Origin: Planctomycetaceae bacterium
GTDB lineage: Bacteria; Planctomycetota; Planctomycetia; Planctomycetales; Planctomycetaceae
NCBI GenBank assembly: GCA_002726205.1
Contig: PBSL01000056.1
Span: 27,010 to 91,009 of the forward strand
Reading direction: 5' to 3'
Length of the DNA: 64,000 nt
Shown here one piece after another: positions 1 to 9,551 of this stretch. Made by a program: the position numbers and the translations under genes. Positions within the stretch are counted from its first letter, which is position 1, and the number at the start of each line of letters is the position of its first letter. Under the pieces are notes generated by a model. That model made no database searches and had not been told where the DNA came from. It saw only the letters and a program-made list of their open reading frames with translations.

Positions 1-2565
1 GCCAAGCAAAAGGCGGCCCTCGATATCGATCCCAACCAGGTGGCCGGCCGGATGCGCAAGGTCGGTCCGAGCCTGGCCCACATCGGTCTCAAGACCAACG
101 CCGCCTGGCTGAACGCGTGGATCACCAGGCCGGCATCGTTCCGCAAGGCCACCCGGATGCCGCAGTTCTTCGAACTCAGCAATCAGCAGGACCAGCCGCA
201 CGGCAAGAAGTTCAATCCCGTCGAGGTCGCGGCCGTCACTCACTACCTGCTCGACCGCAGCAAGCAGGCCGGGGGAGCCGATCAACTCGATCAGCCACCA
301 GCCGGCTACAAGCCCGATCTGCAGCGGGGAGCGATCGCCTTCCGCGAGCGTGGCTGCCTGGCCTGCCACACCCACGAGGCCGTCCCCGACCCCGACGGCA
401 AACTCTCGGCGAACTTCGGCCCGGACCTCTCAAAGATTCACTTGAAAATTCGCCACGACCAGGGCAAGCAGCCCGGTGATCCCGACAACAGCGGCTTCCG
501 CTGGCTTTACTCCTGGGTCCGTAAGCCGCAACGGCACTTCCCCCGCACGCGGATGCCCGACCTGTTCCTGGTTCCCACGGGCAAGGGCAAAACGCTGATC
601 GATCCGGCCGCCGACATCGCCGCCTTCCTGCTGTCGAAGGGCAGCGGCGATTTCGCCGATGTCGACACCGGTAGCCCCGAGTTCCGCGAAACACTCGACG
701 AGCTGGTGAAACTCTACGCCGGGAAGATCCTCGGAGAAGCCGCTGCCAGGACGATGATCGAGGACGGCCAGCCTTTCCCCGAGAGCGATCCCGAGAAGAT
801 CAGTGGCGACGAGAAGGAACTGGTCGGCCCGAAGCTGACACACGAGATGAAGCTGGCCTATATCGGCCGTCGCACGATCAGCCAATACGGCTGTTACGGC
901 TGCCACGATATCCCCGGCTTCGACACTGCCCGACCGATCGGGACCAAGCTCGAGGACTGGGGCCGCAAGGACCGGAGCAAGCTGGCCCTGGAACACATCG
1001 AGGAGTTTCTGCACCACCACGGCGAAGCCGACGGCTCGAGCACGCGTGAGCGAGTCGACCAGGAAATGAAACGAGCCCGGGCCCACGCGTTCAGCGACCA
1101 GGGACTGTTCGCGAGTCCCGAAGAAGAACAGGCCGCAACCCGTGGAGCCTTCTTCTACGGCAACCTGCTCAAACACGGCCGCGAAGGCTTCCTCTGGCAA
1201 AAACTCCGCGATCCCCGCAGCTACGATTTCAAGAAAATCGAAACAAAGGGATACGACGAACGACTGAGAATGCCCAAGTTCACGTTCGACACCGACCCGA
1301 CCCGCAACGAGGAGGCGATCGAGGCGATCGCGACGTTCATCCTGGGCCTGGTTGCCGAACCTCCCCCGGTCAAGTACGTCTACACGCCAGGACCCCAGGT
1401 CGCCGATCGACTCGAAGGCGAACGCTTGCTGCAGAAGTACAACTGTGGCGGTTGCCACATGCTCGAGGCGCCCGAGATCCGGGTCCGCTCGACCGTCGAC
1501 GGCCTGCCCTCGGCCGACCTGGCCGCCACCGACCATCCCTCGGGGCGGGACCTGCTGTTGAAAATCCGACCGGCACGCCAAATCGACCTGGTCGCCGACA
1601 AGAACGGGCAGGTCGAATTCTCGTTCCACGGACTCTCGGTCAACCGGCCCGATCCCGACGACACCGATCTGGATCCTGACGAGCGCGAGTACTCCTACAA
1701 CCTCTGGGAACCGATCGAACTCCGCGTGACCACGACCGACAAGGACGGCAAGCCCAGGACCGAGATCCGGACCGTGCTGCCCTCGGCACGGTTGCTGGTA
1801 GCCGAGGCGGATCTGCTCGAAGAAAAACCGGCACGTGGCGGACAGTTTGCCGAATGGCTGATGCAGGACATCTTCTCCCGGGACAAGGATCCCAACCGCG
1901 ATCTCGCCTGGCAGGCCTCGCCACCTCCGCTGATCGCCGAGGGCATCAAGGTGCAAACGCCCTGGCTGTACCGCTTCCTGAAGAACCCCAACAAGTTGCG
2001 GTACACGACCAGGCTGAGAATGCCGCGGTTCAACATGGACGAGGATGAGGCGCGGGCGCTGGCCAACTACTTCGCCGCCGCCGACAACGCCGGCTACCCC
2101 TACCAGCCGGTGCCCCAGCGACAACCCGATTATCTCGCTCTCCGCAACGGGGAATTCAAGTCGGCTGCCGGACACGACTACCTGACCGAGTCGTGGCGAC
2201 TGCTCAATGCCCCGCTGTGCATCAAGTGCCACTCGCTGGGCGGTCGACCATTCAAGGCGGTCGATCCGAAAAAGGACATCCGGGGACCCGATCTTGACCT
2301 GACCCGCGACCGGTTGCAGCCGGACTGGGTCCGTGTCTGGCTGTCCAATCCCAAGTGGTTCACCCCCTACACCTCGATGCCCCAGCCGTTCGCTCGCAAC
2401 CAGAAGCTCTTCCCCGAACATTTTTCTGGCGACAGCCTCAAGCAGACAATCTCGGTCCGCGATGCCCTGATGAATTACAACCGCCTGATGCACGACATCG
2501 GCAAGTACGAGCCACCCGCAAAGCCCAAACCGGCCGCGGGTCAGCAGAAAGCGGCCAAGCCATGA
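1..2565 (+). CDS. multi-haem c-type cytochrome, 5' end outside window
   Basis: The frame is open from base 1, so the N-terminus is missing; 854 residues are visible. Four haem-binding CXXCH motifs occur at about codons 119 (CLACH), 298 (CYGCH), 482 (CGGCH) and 740 (CIKCH). Each is followed downstream by a WL/FL..P..RMP-type segment (RMPDLF, RMPKF, RMPRF, SMPQPF) whose Met could be the second haem ligand. The visible protein opens with one more such segment (RMPQFF), so at least one further haem module probably lies upstream. The C-terminus is rich in Pro, Lys and Ala. It heads the oxidase operon, and its stop overlaps the next start by 4 nt (ATGA). I infer a periplasmic electron carrier feeding the cytochrome oxidase; the precise partner complex is not visible. 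Confidence 0.85.
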   Translation, partial: AKQKAALDIDPNQVAGRMRKVGPSLAHIGLKTNAAWLNAWITRPASFRKATRMPQFFELSNQQDQPHGKKFNPVEVAAVTHYLLDRSKQAGGADQLDQPPAGYKPDLQRGAIAFRERGCLACHTHEAVPDPDGKLSANFGPDLSKIHLKIRHDQGKQPGDPDNSGFRWLYSWVRKPQRHFPRTRMPDLFLVPTGKGKTLIDPAADIAAFLLSKGSGDFADVDTGSPEFRETLDELVKLYAGKILGEAAARTMIEDGQPFPESDPEKISGDEKELVGPKLTHEMKLAYIGRRTISQYGCYGCHDIPGFDTARPIGTKLEDWGRKDRSKLALEHIEEFLHHHGEADGSSTRERVDQEMKRARAHAFSDQGLFASPEEEQAATRGAFFYGNLLKHGREGFLWQKLRDPRSYDFKKIETKGYDERLRMPKFTFDTDPTRNEEAIEAIATFILGLVAEPPPVKYVYTPGPQVADRLEGERLLQKYNCGGCHMLEAPEIRVRSTVDGLPSADLAATDHPSGRDLLLKIRPARQIDLVADKNGQVEFSFHGLSVNRPDPDDTDLDPDEREYSYNLWEPIELRVTTTDKDGKPRTEIRTVLPSARLLVAEADLLEEKPARGGQFAEWLMQDIFSRDKDPNRDLAWQASPPPLIAEGIKVQTPWLYRFLKNPNKLRYTTRLRMPRFNMDEDEARALANYFAAADNAGYPYQPVPQRQPDYLALRNGEFKSAAGHDYLTESWRLLNAPLCIKCHSLGGRPFKAVDPKKDIRGPDLDLTRDRLQPDWVRVWLSNPKWFTPYTSMPQPFARNQKLFPEHFSGDSLKQTISVRDALMNYNRLMHDIGKYEPPAKPKPAAGQQKAAKP

Positions 2566-3422
2566 GCATCACGTCCCGATCATTGGCAACGTTTGCCCTC
2601 GCCTGCTGCGGCCTTGGCCTGGTCGCCGGCTGTGGGGGCGGAGCGTCGGCGAAGCCGGAAATCGTCTACAAGTCCAGCGGCAGCGACCAGGCTGGTGGAA
2701 ACGGAAGTGCCGTGGCGGTTGCCGCGATCGACGGCACCGGCACATTCACCGGGACGGTCCAATTGACCGGGACGGCACCGCCACCGGACGTGATCGTTGC
2801 CAAGGGAACAGCCAAACGCGACGGAGAGGTCTGTGCCGCAACGGTGGCCATCGTCGACCAGTCACTGGAGATTGGCGAGAGCAACGGAATTGCCAACATC
2901 TTTATCTTCCTCGACAAGGCGCCGCCGGGTGCCCAGGTCCCGGCAGTTCCGACCGAGCCGGCGGTCTTCGACCAGAAAGGCTGTGTCTTCATCCCGCACG
3001 CGATGGTCACCCGCACCAACCAGCAGGTTCTCGTCAAGAGCGGTGATGCGATCGGTCACAACACGCATACCTTTCCCAAGCGAAGTCGCGTCTTCAACCA
3101 GCTCATCCAGGCCAATGACCGCAAAGGGTTTCCACTGATCTACAACAGGGCCGAACGTGAACCCTTCCCGGTCAAGTGCGACATGCACTCCTGGATGCAA
3201 GCCTACCACCTGGCGATCGATCACCCCTGGGGCACCACGACCAATGCCAAGGGGGAATTCAAGATCGAAGGTGTTCCCGCCACGTCCTTGACGTTTCGAG
3301 TCTGGCACGAAAGAGCGGGGGGGAAAGGCGGTTTCCTGGAACGTGCCTTGAAGATCACCGTCAAGAAGGACGAGACCGTCACACAGGACCTGAAATTCGC
3401 GTTGAGTGACTTTGGACAGTAA
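2562..3422 (+). CDS. cupredoxin-like lipoprotein with carboxypeptidase-regulatory-like tail
   Basis: The 286-residue protein starts at an ATG overlapping the previous stop. It has a hydrophobic signal peptide ending in a lipobox (LVAGC), so it is probably a membrane-anchored exported lipoprotein. Candidate type-1 copper ligands are H166/H169 (HNTH) and C206, H209 and M212 in KCDMHSWM, which is the Cys-x2-His-x2-Met arrangement of one plastocyanin-like family. The stretch after it (GEFKIEGVPA...) looks like a carboxypeptidase-regulatory beta-sandwich. Sitting between two cytochrome c genes and upstream of coxBA, it is a plausible blue-copper electron shuttle. Copper binding is inferred from the ligand pattern only. 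A longer reading frame begins further upstream but would lie inside the cytochrome gene. Confidence 0.78.
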   Translation: MSITSRSLATFALACCGLGLVAGCGGGASAKPEIVYKSSGSDQAGGNGSAVAVAAIDGTGTFTGTVQLTGTAPPPDVIVAKGTAKRDGEVCAATVAIVDQSLEIGESNGIANIFIFLDKAPPGAQVPAVPTEPAVFDQKGCVFIPHAMVTRTNQQVLVKSGDAIGHNTHTFPKRSRVFNQLIQANDRKGFPLIYNRAEREPFPVKCDMHSWMQAYHLAIDHPWGTTTNAKGEFKIEGVPATSLTFRVWHERAGGKGGFLERALKITVKKDETVTQDLKFALSDFGQ

Positions 3423-3477
3423 AGACAACCATCGACCGTTCCCGAGGCCCGTCGGTGTTCCGACAGAGGACAGCAAG

Positions 3478-4899
3478 TTGAGTATCCGTCGCCACCTCCT
3501 GCCGTACCTGGTGCTGGTGCTGATGGTCGCCGGCTGCGCCGACCAATCCGCTAAGTTCAGCTCCGACCGTCGGATCGAAGAACTCGAGTCCGCCAGTACC
3601 GATGCCGCAAACAACCTCACCACCACCCTGCTGGAGCATTTCGGGACTCCCAACCGGCTGGTTTCCTGGAGCGCACTGCCGATCGACTACGGGACAGTCA
3701 GTGGGACGGTGCTCTCGGCCAGCGGCGACCAACTGCGACTTTCGCTGGAGACCAAACCTCCGGCCGGACTGGCCAACGTCGCGGTCGTCTTCGGTGAAAA
3801 CAACCCCGGTCCGCGGCTCGCAGTCTCCTACGATTCGGACTCCCGAATGCTGACACTGGCACCCGGCACCAAGTCCGACACTCTGCCGCCACCTGGCACC
3901 CGGGTTCGCCTGATCGGACACCGGTTACAGCAGGGACGCCAGTCGTTCATGCAGCACTGCATGCACTGCCACGGTGTCGCCGGCGACGGCTTTGGCCCGA
4001 CGGCCCGCTACATCCGCAACCACAAGTTCAACCCGATGCCGCGAGACTTTCGCCGGGGGTTGTTCAAGTTCACCTCGACCAAGGACGGAATTTACGCGAG
4101 CCGTGACGACCTGAAACGGACCGTCAAGCTCGGGCTGTCCGGAACCTACATGCCATCGTTCCTGCTGCTGTCGGACGCCGAACTGGATGCCGTCGTTGAA
4201 TACGTTCGCTTCCTGGCAATTCGTGGCGAGACCGAGCGGAGACTGCTCGCTCACTTCCAGCCGTTGATCGACGCCAAGACGCCACAGGATCGGCAACCTC
4301 TCGAACAGGAACTCAACGGGGCAGGTTTCACCGAGGCGTTCAACGACGCCGTCTCCCTGGTTGCCGAGAACTGGCAGGCGGCCGAGGAGTCCGACAACGT
4401 GGTCCTGCCGACTGTCGCCCGTGTTCCCGACGGTTTCGAGTCCCGCAAGAAAGGTCGCGACCTGTTCATCGGCACCAAGATCAACTGTGCGAAGTGCCAC
4501 GGTCCCCGCGGCCGCGGCAACGGCAGTTTTCTCAATGAAATCCAGGAGAACCCGGAAACCAAGAAGAAATATTCCGAGCCGGGCCTCTTCGACAACTGGG
4601 AGAACAAGGTGTCTCCGCGGGATCTCACCGCCGGGATTTACCGCGGTGGTCGCCGCCCCCTGGACCTCTTCCGTCGCGTGACCACCGGCGTGAAGGGCAC
4701 GCCGATGCCCGGTTTTGCCGCGTTGAAGGAGGAGGACCGCTGGCACATCGTCAACTACATTCTCAGTATCCCCATCGCCGGGGTGTTCCCGGAAAAAAAG
4801 CACGACCACCCCGACGGTGACGATCACAAGGCGGACAAGCCGGCACCAGCACCGACGAAGTCCACCAAGGGATCCGGATCCCCGAGCAAGGACAAGTAA
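3478..4899 (+). CDS. dihaem cytochrome c lipoprotein
   Basis: It encodes about 473 residues from a TTG start. I prefer this TTG over the GTG at 3406 because AGAGGA lies 7 nt before it and it places the signal peptide and lipobox (MVAGC) at the N-terminus. Two CXXCH haem sites are present: CMHCH (Cys161) followed by GVAGDGFGP, and CAKCH (Cys337) followed by GPRGRGNG, both typical of class I cytochrome c domains. Each domain ends in a Met-containing loop (TYMPSF and TPMPGF) supplying the likely axial ligand. The C-terminus is a charged Lys/Asp/Pro tail. It lies 5 nt upstream of coxB, so it is the likely electron donor to the Cu-A site of the oxidase, working outside the cytoplasmic membrane. 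Confidence 0.87.
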   Translation: MSIRRHLLPYLVLVLMVAGCADQSAKFSSDRRIEELESASTDAANNLTTTLLEHFGTPNRLVSWSALPIDYGTVSGTVLSASGDQLRLSLETKPPAGLANVAVVFGENNPGPRLAVSYDSDSRMLTLAPGTKSDTLPPPGTRVRLIGHRLQQGRQSFMQHCMHCHGVAGDGFGPTARYIRNHKFNPMPRDFRRGLFKFTSTKDGIYASRDDLKRTVKLGLSGTYMPSFLLLSDAELDAVVEYVRFLAIRGETERRLLAHFQPLIDAKTPQDRQPLEQELNGAGFTEAFNDAVSLVAENWQAAEESDNVVLPTVARVPDGFESRKKGRDLFIGTKINCAKCHGPRGRGNGSFLNEIQENPETKKKYSEPGLFDNWENKVSPRDLTAGIYRGGRRPLDLFRRVTTGVKGTPMPGFAALKEEDRWHIVNYILSIPIAGVFPEKKHDHPDGDDHKADKPAPAPTKSTKGSGSPSKDK

Positions 4900-4904
4900 C
4901 GACT

Positions 4905-5777
4905 GTGAGCAGAATCTTCTGGTGCCTGTTCTTTACCGCCTGGCCGATCCTCGGGATTGTCGTCAGCGTGATCTCCCCCCAGATGAACTGGGGCTTTCCC
5001 GACAACCGGGAATCGGCCACTCCGCTGGGTGAGAGAATCGATGACCTGTTCTACCTGATCCTGTGTATCGTGACGATCGCCTTCATCGGCACCATGGTCG
5101 TGCTGGCCTACGTGCTCTGGAAAGCCTCGAAGAACGAGGACGAGAAGGGCTGGTTCAGCCACGGCAGTCACAACCTCGAGGTCATCTGGACCATCGTTCC
5201 CGCCGGCATCCTGCTGTTCATCGCGCTGTACCAGATGGATGTCTGGGCCATCTACCGCGTCCGTGACTACGACCTCAAGCAGCAAAACAGCCCCCGGCTG
5301 AATAACCTTGTCGCCGAGGTGATCGCCCGCCAGTTCGAATGGCGGATCCGCTACCCGGCCCCCGGAACGGTCTTCAAGTCAAAGAAGCAGATCGACGACT
5401 GGTTGGCCAAGCCCCAGGCCGGGGATCTCTACACGGTCAATCATCTGCACGTGCCGCTGAACAAGGAAACGCTGATCTATCTCAAGTCCGGTGACGTGCA
5501 GCACTCGTTCTTCGTGCCCGAAATGCGGGTCAAGCAGGACGCGATTCCCGGGCAGAACATCGACATCTGGTTCACCGTCAACCGGGCCGGTGATTTCGAC
5601 CTGACCTGCGCCGAGTTGTGCGGCTGGGGTCACTACAAGATGCGTGGTCGCGTAACGGCGATCGAAGATTTCAGCGGTTTCCTGCAGAAGTTGAAGGCCG
5701 AGCAGGATTTTGACGGCATCAGCAAGTCGGCCGGCGAAATTGCCGCGACCGGTCAGACGCAGGAGGTCACACGGTGA
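4905..5777 (+). CDS. coxB: cytochrome c oxidase subunit II
   Basis: The 290-residue subunit starts at GTG. It has an N-terminal hydrophobic segment, two further membrane helices (about residues 46-70 and 90-110) and a periplasmic cupredoxin domain. The binuclear Cu-A ligands are all visible: H200, then C235-x3-C239-x3-H243-x2-M246, with E237 in between (CAELCGWGHYKM). It accepts electrons from cytochrome c or a copper protein and passes them to haem a of subunit I. No haem-c domain is fused at the C-terminus, so the donor must be a separate protein, consistent with the two cytochromes and the cupredoxin encoded just upstream. The stop overlaps the coxA GTG start by 4 nt. Confidence 0.95.
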   Translation: MSRIFWCLFFTAWPILGIVVSVISPQMNWGFPDNRESATPLGERIDDLFYLILCIVTIAFIGTMVVLAYVLWKASKNEDEKGWFSHGSHNLEVIWTIVPAGILLFIALYQMDVWAIYRVRDYDLKQQNSPRLNNLVAEVIARQFEWRIRYPAPGTVFKSKKQIDDWLAKPQAGDLYTVNHLHVPLNKETLIYLKSGDVQHSFFVPEMRVKQDAIPGQNIDIWFTVNRAGDFDLTCAELCGWGHYKMRGRVTAIEDFSGFLQKLKAEQDFDGISKSAGEIAATGQTQEVTR

Positions 5778-7621
5778 GTACTCAAAATCCCGCCGATGCC
5801 GTCCAAGTCAACAGCGATGGGACAGTTGCCCAACACGCCGACCACCACGGGCACCCCGAGTTGACGTTCCTCCAGAAGTACATCTTCTCGACCGACCACA
5901 AGGTGATCGGCGTCCAGTTCCTGCTCACCACGCTGTTGATGCTGCTGGTCGGCGGTTCACTGGCCCTGGGTGTTCGCTGGCAACTGGCCTGGCCCTGGCA
6001 GAGCATGCCTTTCTTCGGCCAGCGGTTCGCCGCCGAGGGCGGACAGATCTCGCCCGAGTTCTACACGATGCTCTTCACGATGCACGCCACGGTGATGATC
6101 TTCCTGGTGATCATCCCGGTGCTGGCCGGGGCGTTCGGCAACTTCCTGATCCCGCTGATGATCGGCGCCGACGACATGGCCTTTCCCCGGCTGAACATGC
6201 TCAGCTACTGGTTCATGTGGCCGGCGATCATCTGTTTTGGAATGAGCATGCATTTCGGAGGAGGACCGGCCGGCGGCTGGACCAGCTACCCGCTGCTGAC
6301 CGCGTTGCCCGAGGCGGCGCCAGGATCGGGGGTGGCCCAGACATTCTGGCTGCTGGCGGTGACCTTCATCGGTGTCTCCTCGATGATGGGTTCAGTCAAC
6401 TACCTGACAACGATCATTAACATGCGGGCCCCCGGCATGACGCTCTTCCGCATGCCGTTGACGATCTGGGGAATGTTCATCACGGCCATCCTGCAGGCGT
6501 TTGCACTGCCGGTGCTCACGGCGGCCGGGTTCATGCTGGTCTTTGACCGCGGTCTTGCCGGACTCTCCGGCGACATTCACACCTGCTTCTTCACACCCTC
6601 GGAAATCGTTGTCAACAACGCCGCCCCGACCGTCGGCGGTGGCCAGCCACTGCTGTGGCAGCACCTCTTCTGGTTCTACTCGCACCCGGCCGTCTACATC
6701 ATGCTGCTGCCGGCCATGGGCATGGTCTCCGACATGCTGGCGACGATGTGCCGCAAGCCGATCTTCGGTTACAAGCCGATGGCCTACTCGATGGCGGCAA
6801 TCGCCGGGCTGGGCTTCATCGTCTGGGGCCACCACATGTACACCAGCGGGATGAACCCGGCACTGGGCATGACCTTCATGACCTCGACGATCATGATCGC
6901 GCTGCCCTCGGCGATCAAAACCTTCAACTGGCTGGGCACGATCTGGGGGGGCAAGATCCGTTTCAACACGGTCACGCTCAACTGCATCGCGTTCGTCAGC
7001 CTATTTGTCGTCGGTGGACTTTCGGGCCTGTTCATGGCGGCGGTTCCCGTCGACATCTACATCCACGACACCTACTTCATCGTTGCCCATTTCCACTACG
7101 TCCTCTTCGGGGCGACGCTGTTTGGGGTCTTCGGGGCCATCTTCTTCTGGTTTCCCAAGATGTTTGGCCGAATGATGAACGAGCGACTCGGCAAGCTGCA
7201 CTTCTTCCTGACGTTCCTGGGCGCCAATGGTGCGTTTTTCCCCATGCACATGCTCGGGGTCGCCGGGATGCCGCGACGCTATGCCGATCCCTACATTCAC
7301 CCGTACCTGGAACACCTGATGCCGATGAACCAGTTCATGACGGTTTCGGCCATCGTGATGGGACTGGCACAGCTGCTGCTGATCGGAAACTGGATCTACA
7401 GTATTTTCTGGGGCCCGAAAGTCGGCCGAAACCCCTGGAACGCCAACGGGCTTGAATGGGTCGCCCCCTCGCCACCGCCGCACGGCAACTTCGAAGAAGT
7501 ACCGACCGTCTACCGTGGCCCTTACGAGTATTCCTCGCCGCTGGTCGAGGGTCGTGACTTCCTGCCACAAACAGAAGTGCTGGCACCGTCGGCATCGGCG
7601 GACACCGACGACGACCACTGA
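5774..7621 (+). CDS. coxA: cytochrome c oxidase subunit I (A2-type haem-copper oxidase)
   Basis: The 615-residue, 12-helix catalytic subunit starts at a GTG overlapping the coxB stop. Helix VI carries Y302-S303-H304-P305-x-V-Y308. The HPxVY part supplies the Cu-B histidine and the cross-linked tyrosine. The YS pair replaces the D-channel glutamate of A1 oxidases, which defines the A2 subfamily. The Cu-B histidine pair (GHHMY), the K-channel lysine K382 (SAIKTFNW) and the haem-ligand region HDTYFIVAHFHY are intact. It reduces O2 to water and pumps protons across the cytoplasmic membrane. The neighbouring haem A and haem O synthases imply an a-type haem at the active site. Confidence 0.96.
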   Translation: MSTQNPADAVQVNSDGTVAQHADHHGHPELTFLQKYIFSTDHKVIGVQFLLTTLLMLLVGGSLALGVRWQLAWPWQSMPFFGQRFAAEGGQISPEFYTMLFTMHATVMIFLVIIPVLAGAFGNFLIPLMIGADDMAFPRLNMLSYWFMWPAIICFGMSMHFGGGPAGGWTSYPLLTALPEAAPGSGVAQTFWLLAVTFIGVSSMMGSVNYLTTIINMRAPGMTLFRMPLTIWGMFITAILQAFALPVLTAAGFMLVFDRGLAGLSGDIHTCFFTPSEIVVNNAAPTVGGGQPLLWQHLFWFYSHPAVYIMLLPAMGMVSDMLATMCRKPIFGYKPMAYSMAAIAGLGFIVWGHHMYTSGMNPALGMTFMTSTIMIALPSAIKTFNWLGTIWGGKIRFNTVTLNCIAFVSLFVVGGLSGLFMAAVPVDIYIHDTYFIVAHFHYVLFGATLFGVFGAIFFWFPKMFGRMMNERLGKLHFFLTFLGANGAFFPMHMLGVAGMPRRYADPYIHPYLEHLMPMNQFMTVSAIVMGLAQLLLIGNWIYSIFWGPKVGRNPWNANGLEWVAPSPPPHGNFEEVPTVYRGPYEYSSPLVEGRDFLPQTEVLAPSASADTDDDH

Positions 7622-7655
7622 CCCACCGCGATTTCCCTACCACCGCACCGGTCTC

Positions 7656-8597
7656 ATGACTTCCACCCCCGCACCAACCACCTGGCTGCACCGAATCGCC
7701 GTCGCCACGTGCTGCGCGGCGCTGCTGCCGATCATCATCGGGGCCATCGTGACCACGATGAAATGGGGGATGGCAATCCACGGCTGGCCGGGTTCGGACG
7801 GTCACGGCATGTTCAGTTATCCGTGGTTCTCCTCGGCAATCGACAAGTTCACCGAACACGGACACCGCCTGGCGGGAATTGTCATCGGCTGTTTCAGCAT
7901 CCTGCTGGCCGCCTGGGCCTGGAAGACCGAATCACGACGCTGGGTCGCCTGGACCGGCGTGGGCGTCCTGGCCGGGGTGATCGTGCAGGGCCTGCTCGGA
8001 GGCGGCCGGGTGCTGGCCAACGATCCGCGCATGGCACTGCTGCACGGCCAGTTTGCCGCCGGCGTGCTGGCCCTGATGGGAACCATGGCCCTGGTCACCG
8101 GACGTGGCTGGCGCGAATCAACCAACCGGTTGCCCGCAACCATCACTCCTCGATTGAAAGCCCTGGCGCTGACCCTGCCGGCGGTCCTGCTTGTCCAGTC
8201 CGCCCTCGGCGGCTGGATTCGTCATCTCGGCGGCGGCCTCTTCGAACACGTCGGCTTTGCCCTTGTCGTACTGGTTGTTGCGGTGGCCACGACCGTCGTC
8301 GCTTTCGGTCACGGTTCGAACTGGCTGAAGGCCAATGCCCGCCTGCTGCTGGTCGTGATCCTGGCACAACTCGCGTTGGGCGTTGCCGCCTGGATCAGCC
8401 GCTTCGGGTGGCCGCAGACCGGTTACGTCGCCGTCCAGGGAGCCCCGCTGCAGGTCGTGCTGCGAACCGGACACGCCGTCACCGGCCTGTTGTTGTTCGT
8501 CATCGCCGTGACCCTGGCATTGCGTGTTGCCCGCCTGGACTGGCTGGCACGGCGTGAACTTGTCGCCACAGTTTCGATCCAGGGAGGACCGGCATGA
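7656..8597 (+). CDS. ctaA: haem A synthase (CtaA/COX15 family)
   Basis: The 313-residue integral membrane protein probably starts at the ATG 34 nt after coxA; the frame is open further upstream but only within coxA. It shows about eight hydrophobic helices in two related halves. Conserved histidines include the EHGHRLAG motif in the first half, a LHGQF helix, HVGFAL and RTGHAVTG in the second half. CtaA oxidises the C8 methyl group of haem O to the formyl group of haem A. It lies directly upstream of haem O synthase and overlaps it by 4 nt, so the two consecutive steps are translationally coupled. Confidence 0.88.
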   Translation: MTSTPAPTTWLHRIAVATCCAALLPIIIGAIVTTMKWGMAIHGWPGSDGHGMFSYPWFSSAIDKFTEHGHRLAGIVIGCFSILLAAWAWKTESRRWVAWTGVGVLAGVIVQGLLGGGRVLANDPRMALLHGQFAAGVLALMGTMALVTGRGWRESTNRLPATITPRLKALALTLPAVLLVQSALGGWIRHLGGGLFEHVGFALVVLVVAVATTVVAFGHGSNWLKANARLLLVVILAQLALGVAAWISRFGWPQTGYVAVQGAPLQVVLRTGHAVTGLLLFVIAVTLALRVARLDWLARRELVATVSIQGGPA

Positions 8598-9532
8598 ATT
8601 CGCTGGGACCGGTTTCTCCCGACTTCAATACCGCCTCGGTCGCACTGCCGCAACGGCGCGTGTTGTCGACCCGGCTGGTCGATTACGCCCAGCTCGCCAA
8701 GCCGCGAATTGCGGTCATGGCCCTGGTCACCGTGGTGGTTGGTTACACGCTTGCCGCCGGTGACGGCTGGCAGTGGCTCCGACTGGTCAATGCCCTGGTC
8801 GGAATCGGGCTGGCCGCGGTCGCCTCGGGCGCCCTGAACCAGTACCTCGAACGTCATTCCGACCGGCTGATGTCGCGGACCGCCGATCGGCCCCTGCCGG
8901 CAGATCGGCTGGCAGCCACCGAGGTCGGGCTGGTCGGGCTGGTGTCGGCCATCGCCGGCCTGACCTGGCTTGTCGTGCTGGTCAACCCGGCCACGGCAAT
9001 CGCGACCGCCGTCACGCTGGTGCTCTACCTGGCCGTCTACACCCCACTCAAACAACACTCGTCACTGGCCACCGCCGTCGGTGCGATCCCCGGAGCGCTG
9101 CCACCGGTGCTGGGATGGCTGGCCGCTGGCGGCACGCTTGACGCCGGGGCCCTGGCACTGTTTGGCATCCTCTTTCTCTGGCAGTTTCCTCACTTCCTGG
9201 CCATCGCCTGGCTCTACCGCGACGATTACGCGGCCGCCGGGATGAAAATGCTGCCACGGGCGGCACGGCGGCCTGGACTGACCGGGATGCTTGGCGTCAT
9301 CTACACCCTGGCCCTGATCGTCGTCTCGTCCTGGCCCAGCCAACTGGGCCTGGCCGGTGACGGTTACCTGGTCGCGGCATTCGTGCTGGGTGCCGGTTAC
9401 CTCGTGGCCGCCCTCCGGTTCCAGTTTGCCGAGTCGGACCGGACGGCCCGGGGCGTACTCTACACCAGCCTTGTCTACCTTCCCCTGCTCCTGGGCGCCC
9501 TGACCTGGGATCACCTCCAGATGTTGCGCTGA
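8594..9532 (+). CDS. ctaB: protohaem IX farnesyltransferase (haem O synthase)
   Basis: The 312-residue UbiA-superfamily prenyltransferase begins at an ATG overlapping the ctaA stop (ATGA). It has about nine membrane helices. The first polyprenyl-diphosphate-binding site is visible as [19 protein letters not shown], the NxxxExxxDxxMxRTxxRP signature of the COX10/CtaB family. A second conserved loop is [17 protein letters not shown]. The enzyme adds a farnesyl group to haem B, giving haem O, the substrate of the upstream CtaA. The whole haem-modification pathway is therefore in the oxidase operon. Confidence 0.93.
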   Translation: MNSLGPVSPDFNTASVALPQRRVLSTRLVDYAQLAKPRIAVMALVTVVVGYTLAAGDGWQWLRLVNALVGIGLAAVASGALNQYLERHSDRLMSRTADRPLPADRLAATEVGLVGLVSAIAGLTWLVVLVNPATAIATAVTLVLYLAVYTPLKQHSSLATAVGAIPGALPPVLGWLAAGGTLDAGALALFGILFLWQFPHFLAIAWLYRDDYAAAGMKMLPRAARRPGLTGMLGVIYTLALIVVSSWPSQLGLAGDGYLVAAFVLGAGYLVAALRFQFAESDRTARGVLYTSLVYLPLLLGALTWDHLQMLR

Positions 9533-9551
9533 AGCGCCTGGAAAACCACCG

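Noticed and set aside
430..2493. A 687-codon minus-strand frame opposite the multi-haem cytochrome
   Set aside because: It is antisense to a gene with four CXXCH modules, has no recognisable domains and owes its length to the high GC content.
3925..4827. A 300-codon minus-strand frame opposite the dihaem cytochrome
   Set aside because: It shows no domain and sits fully inside a supported gene.
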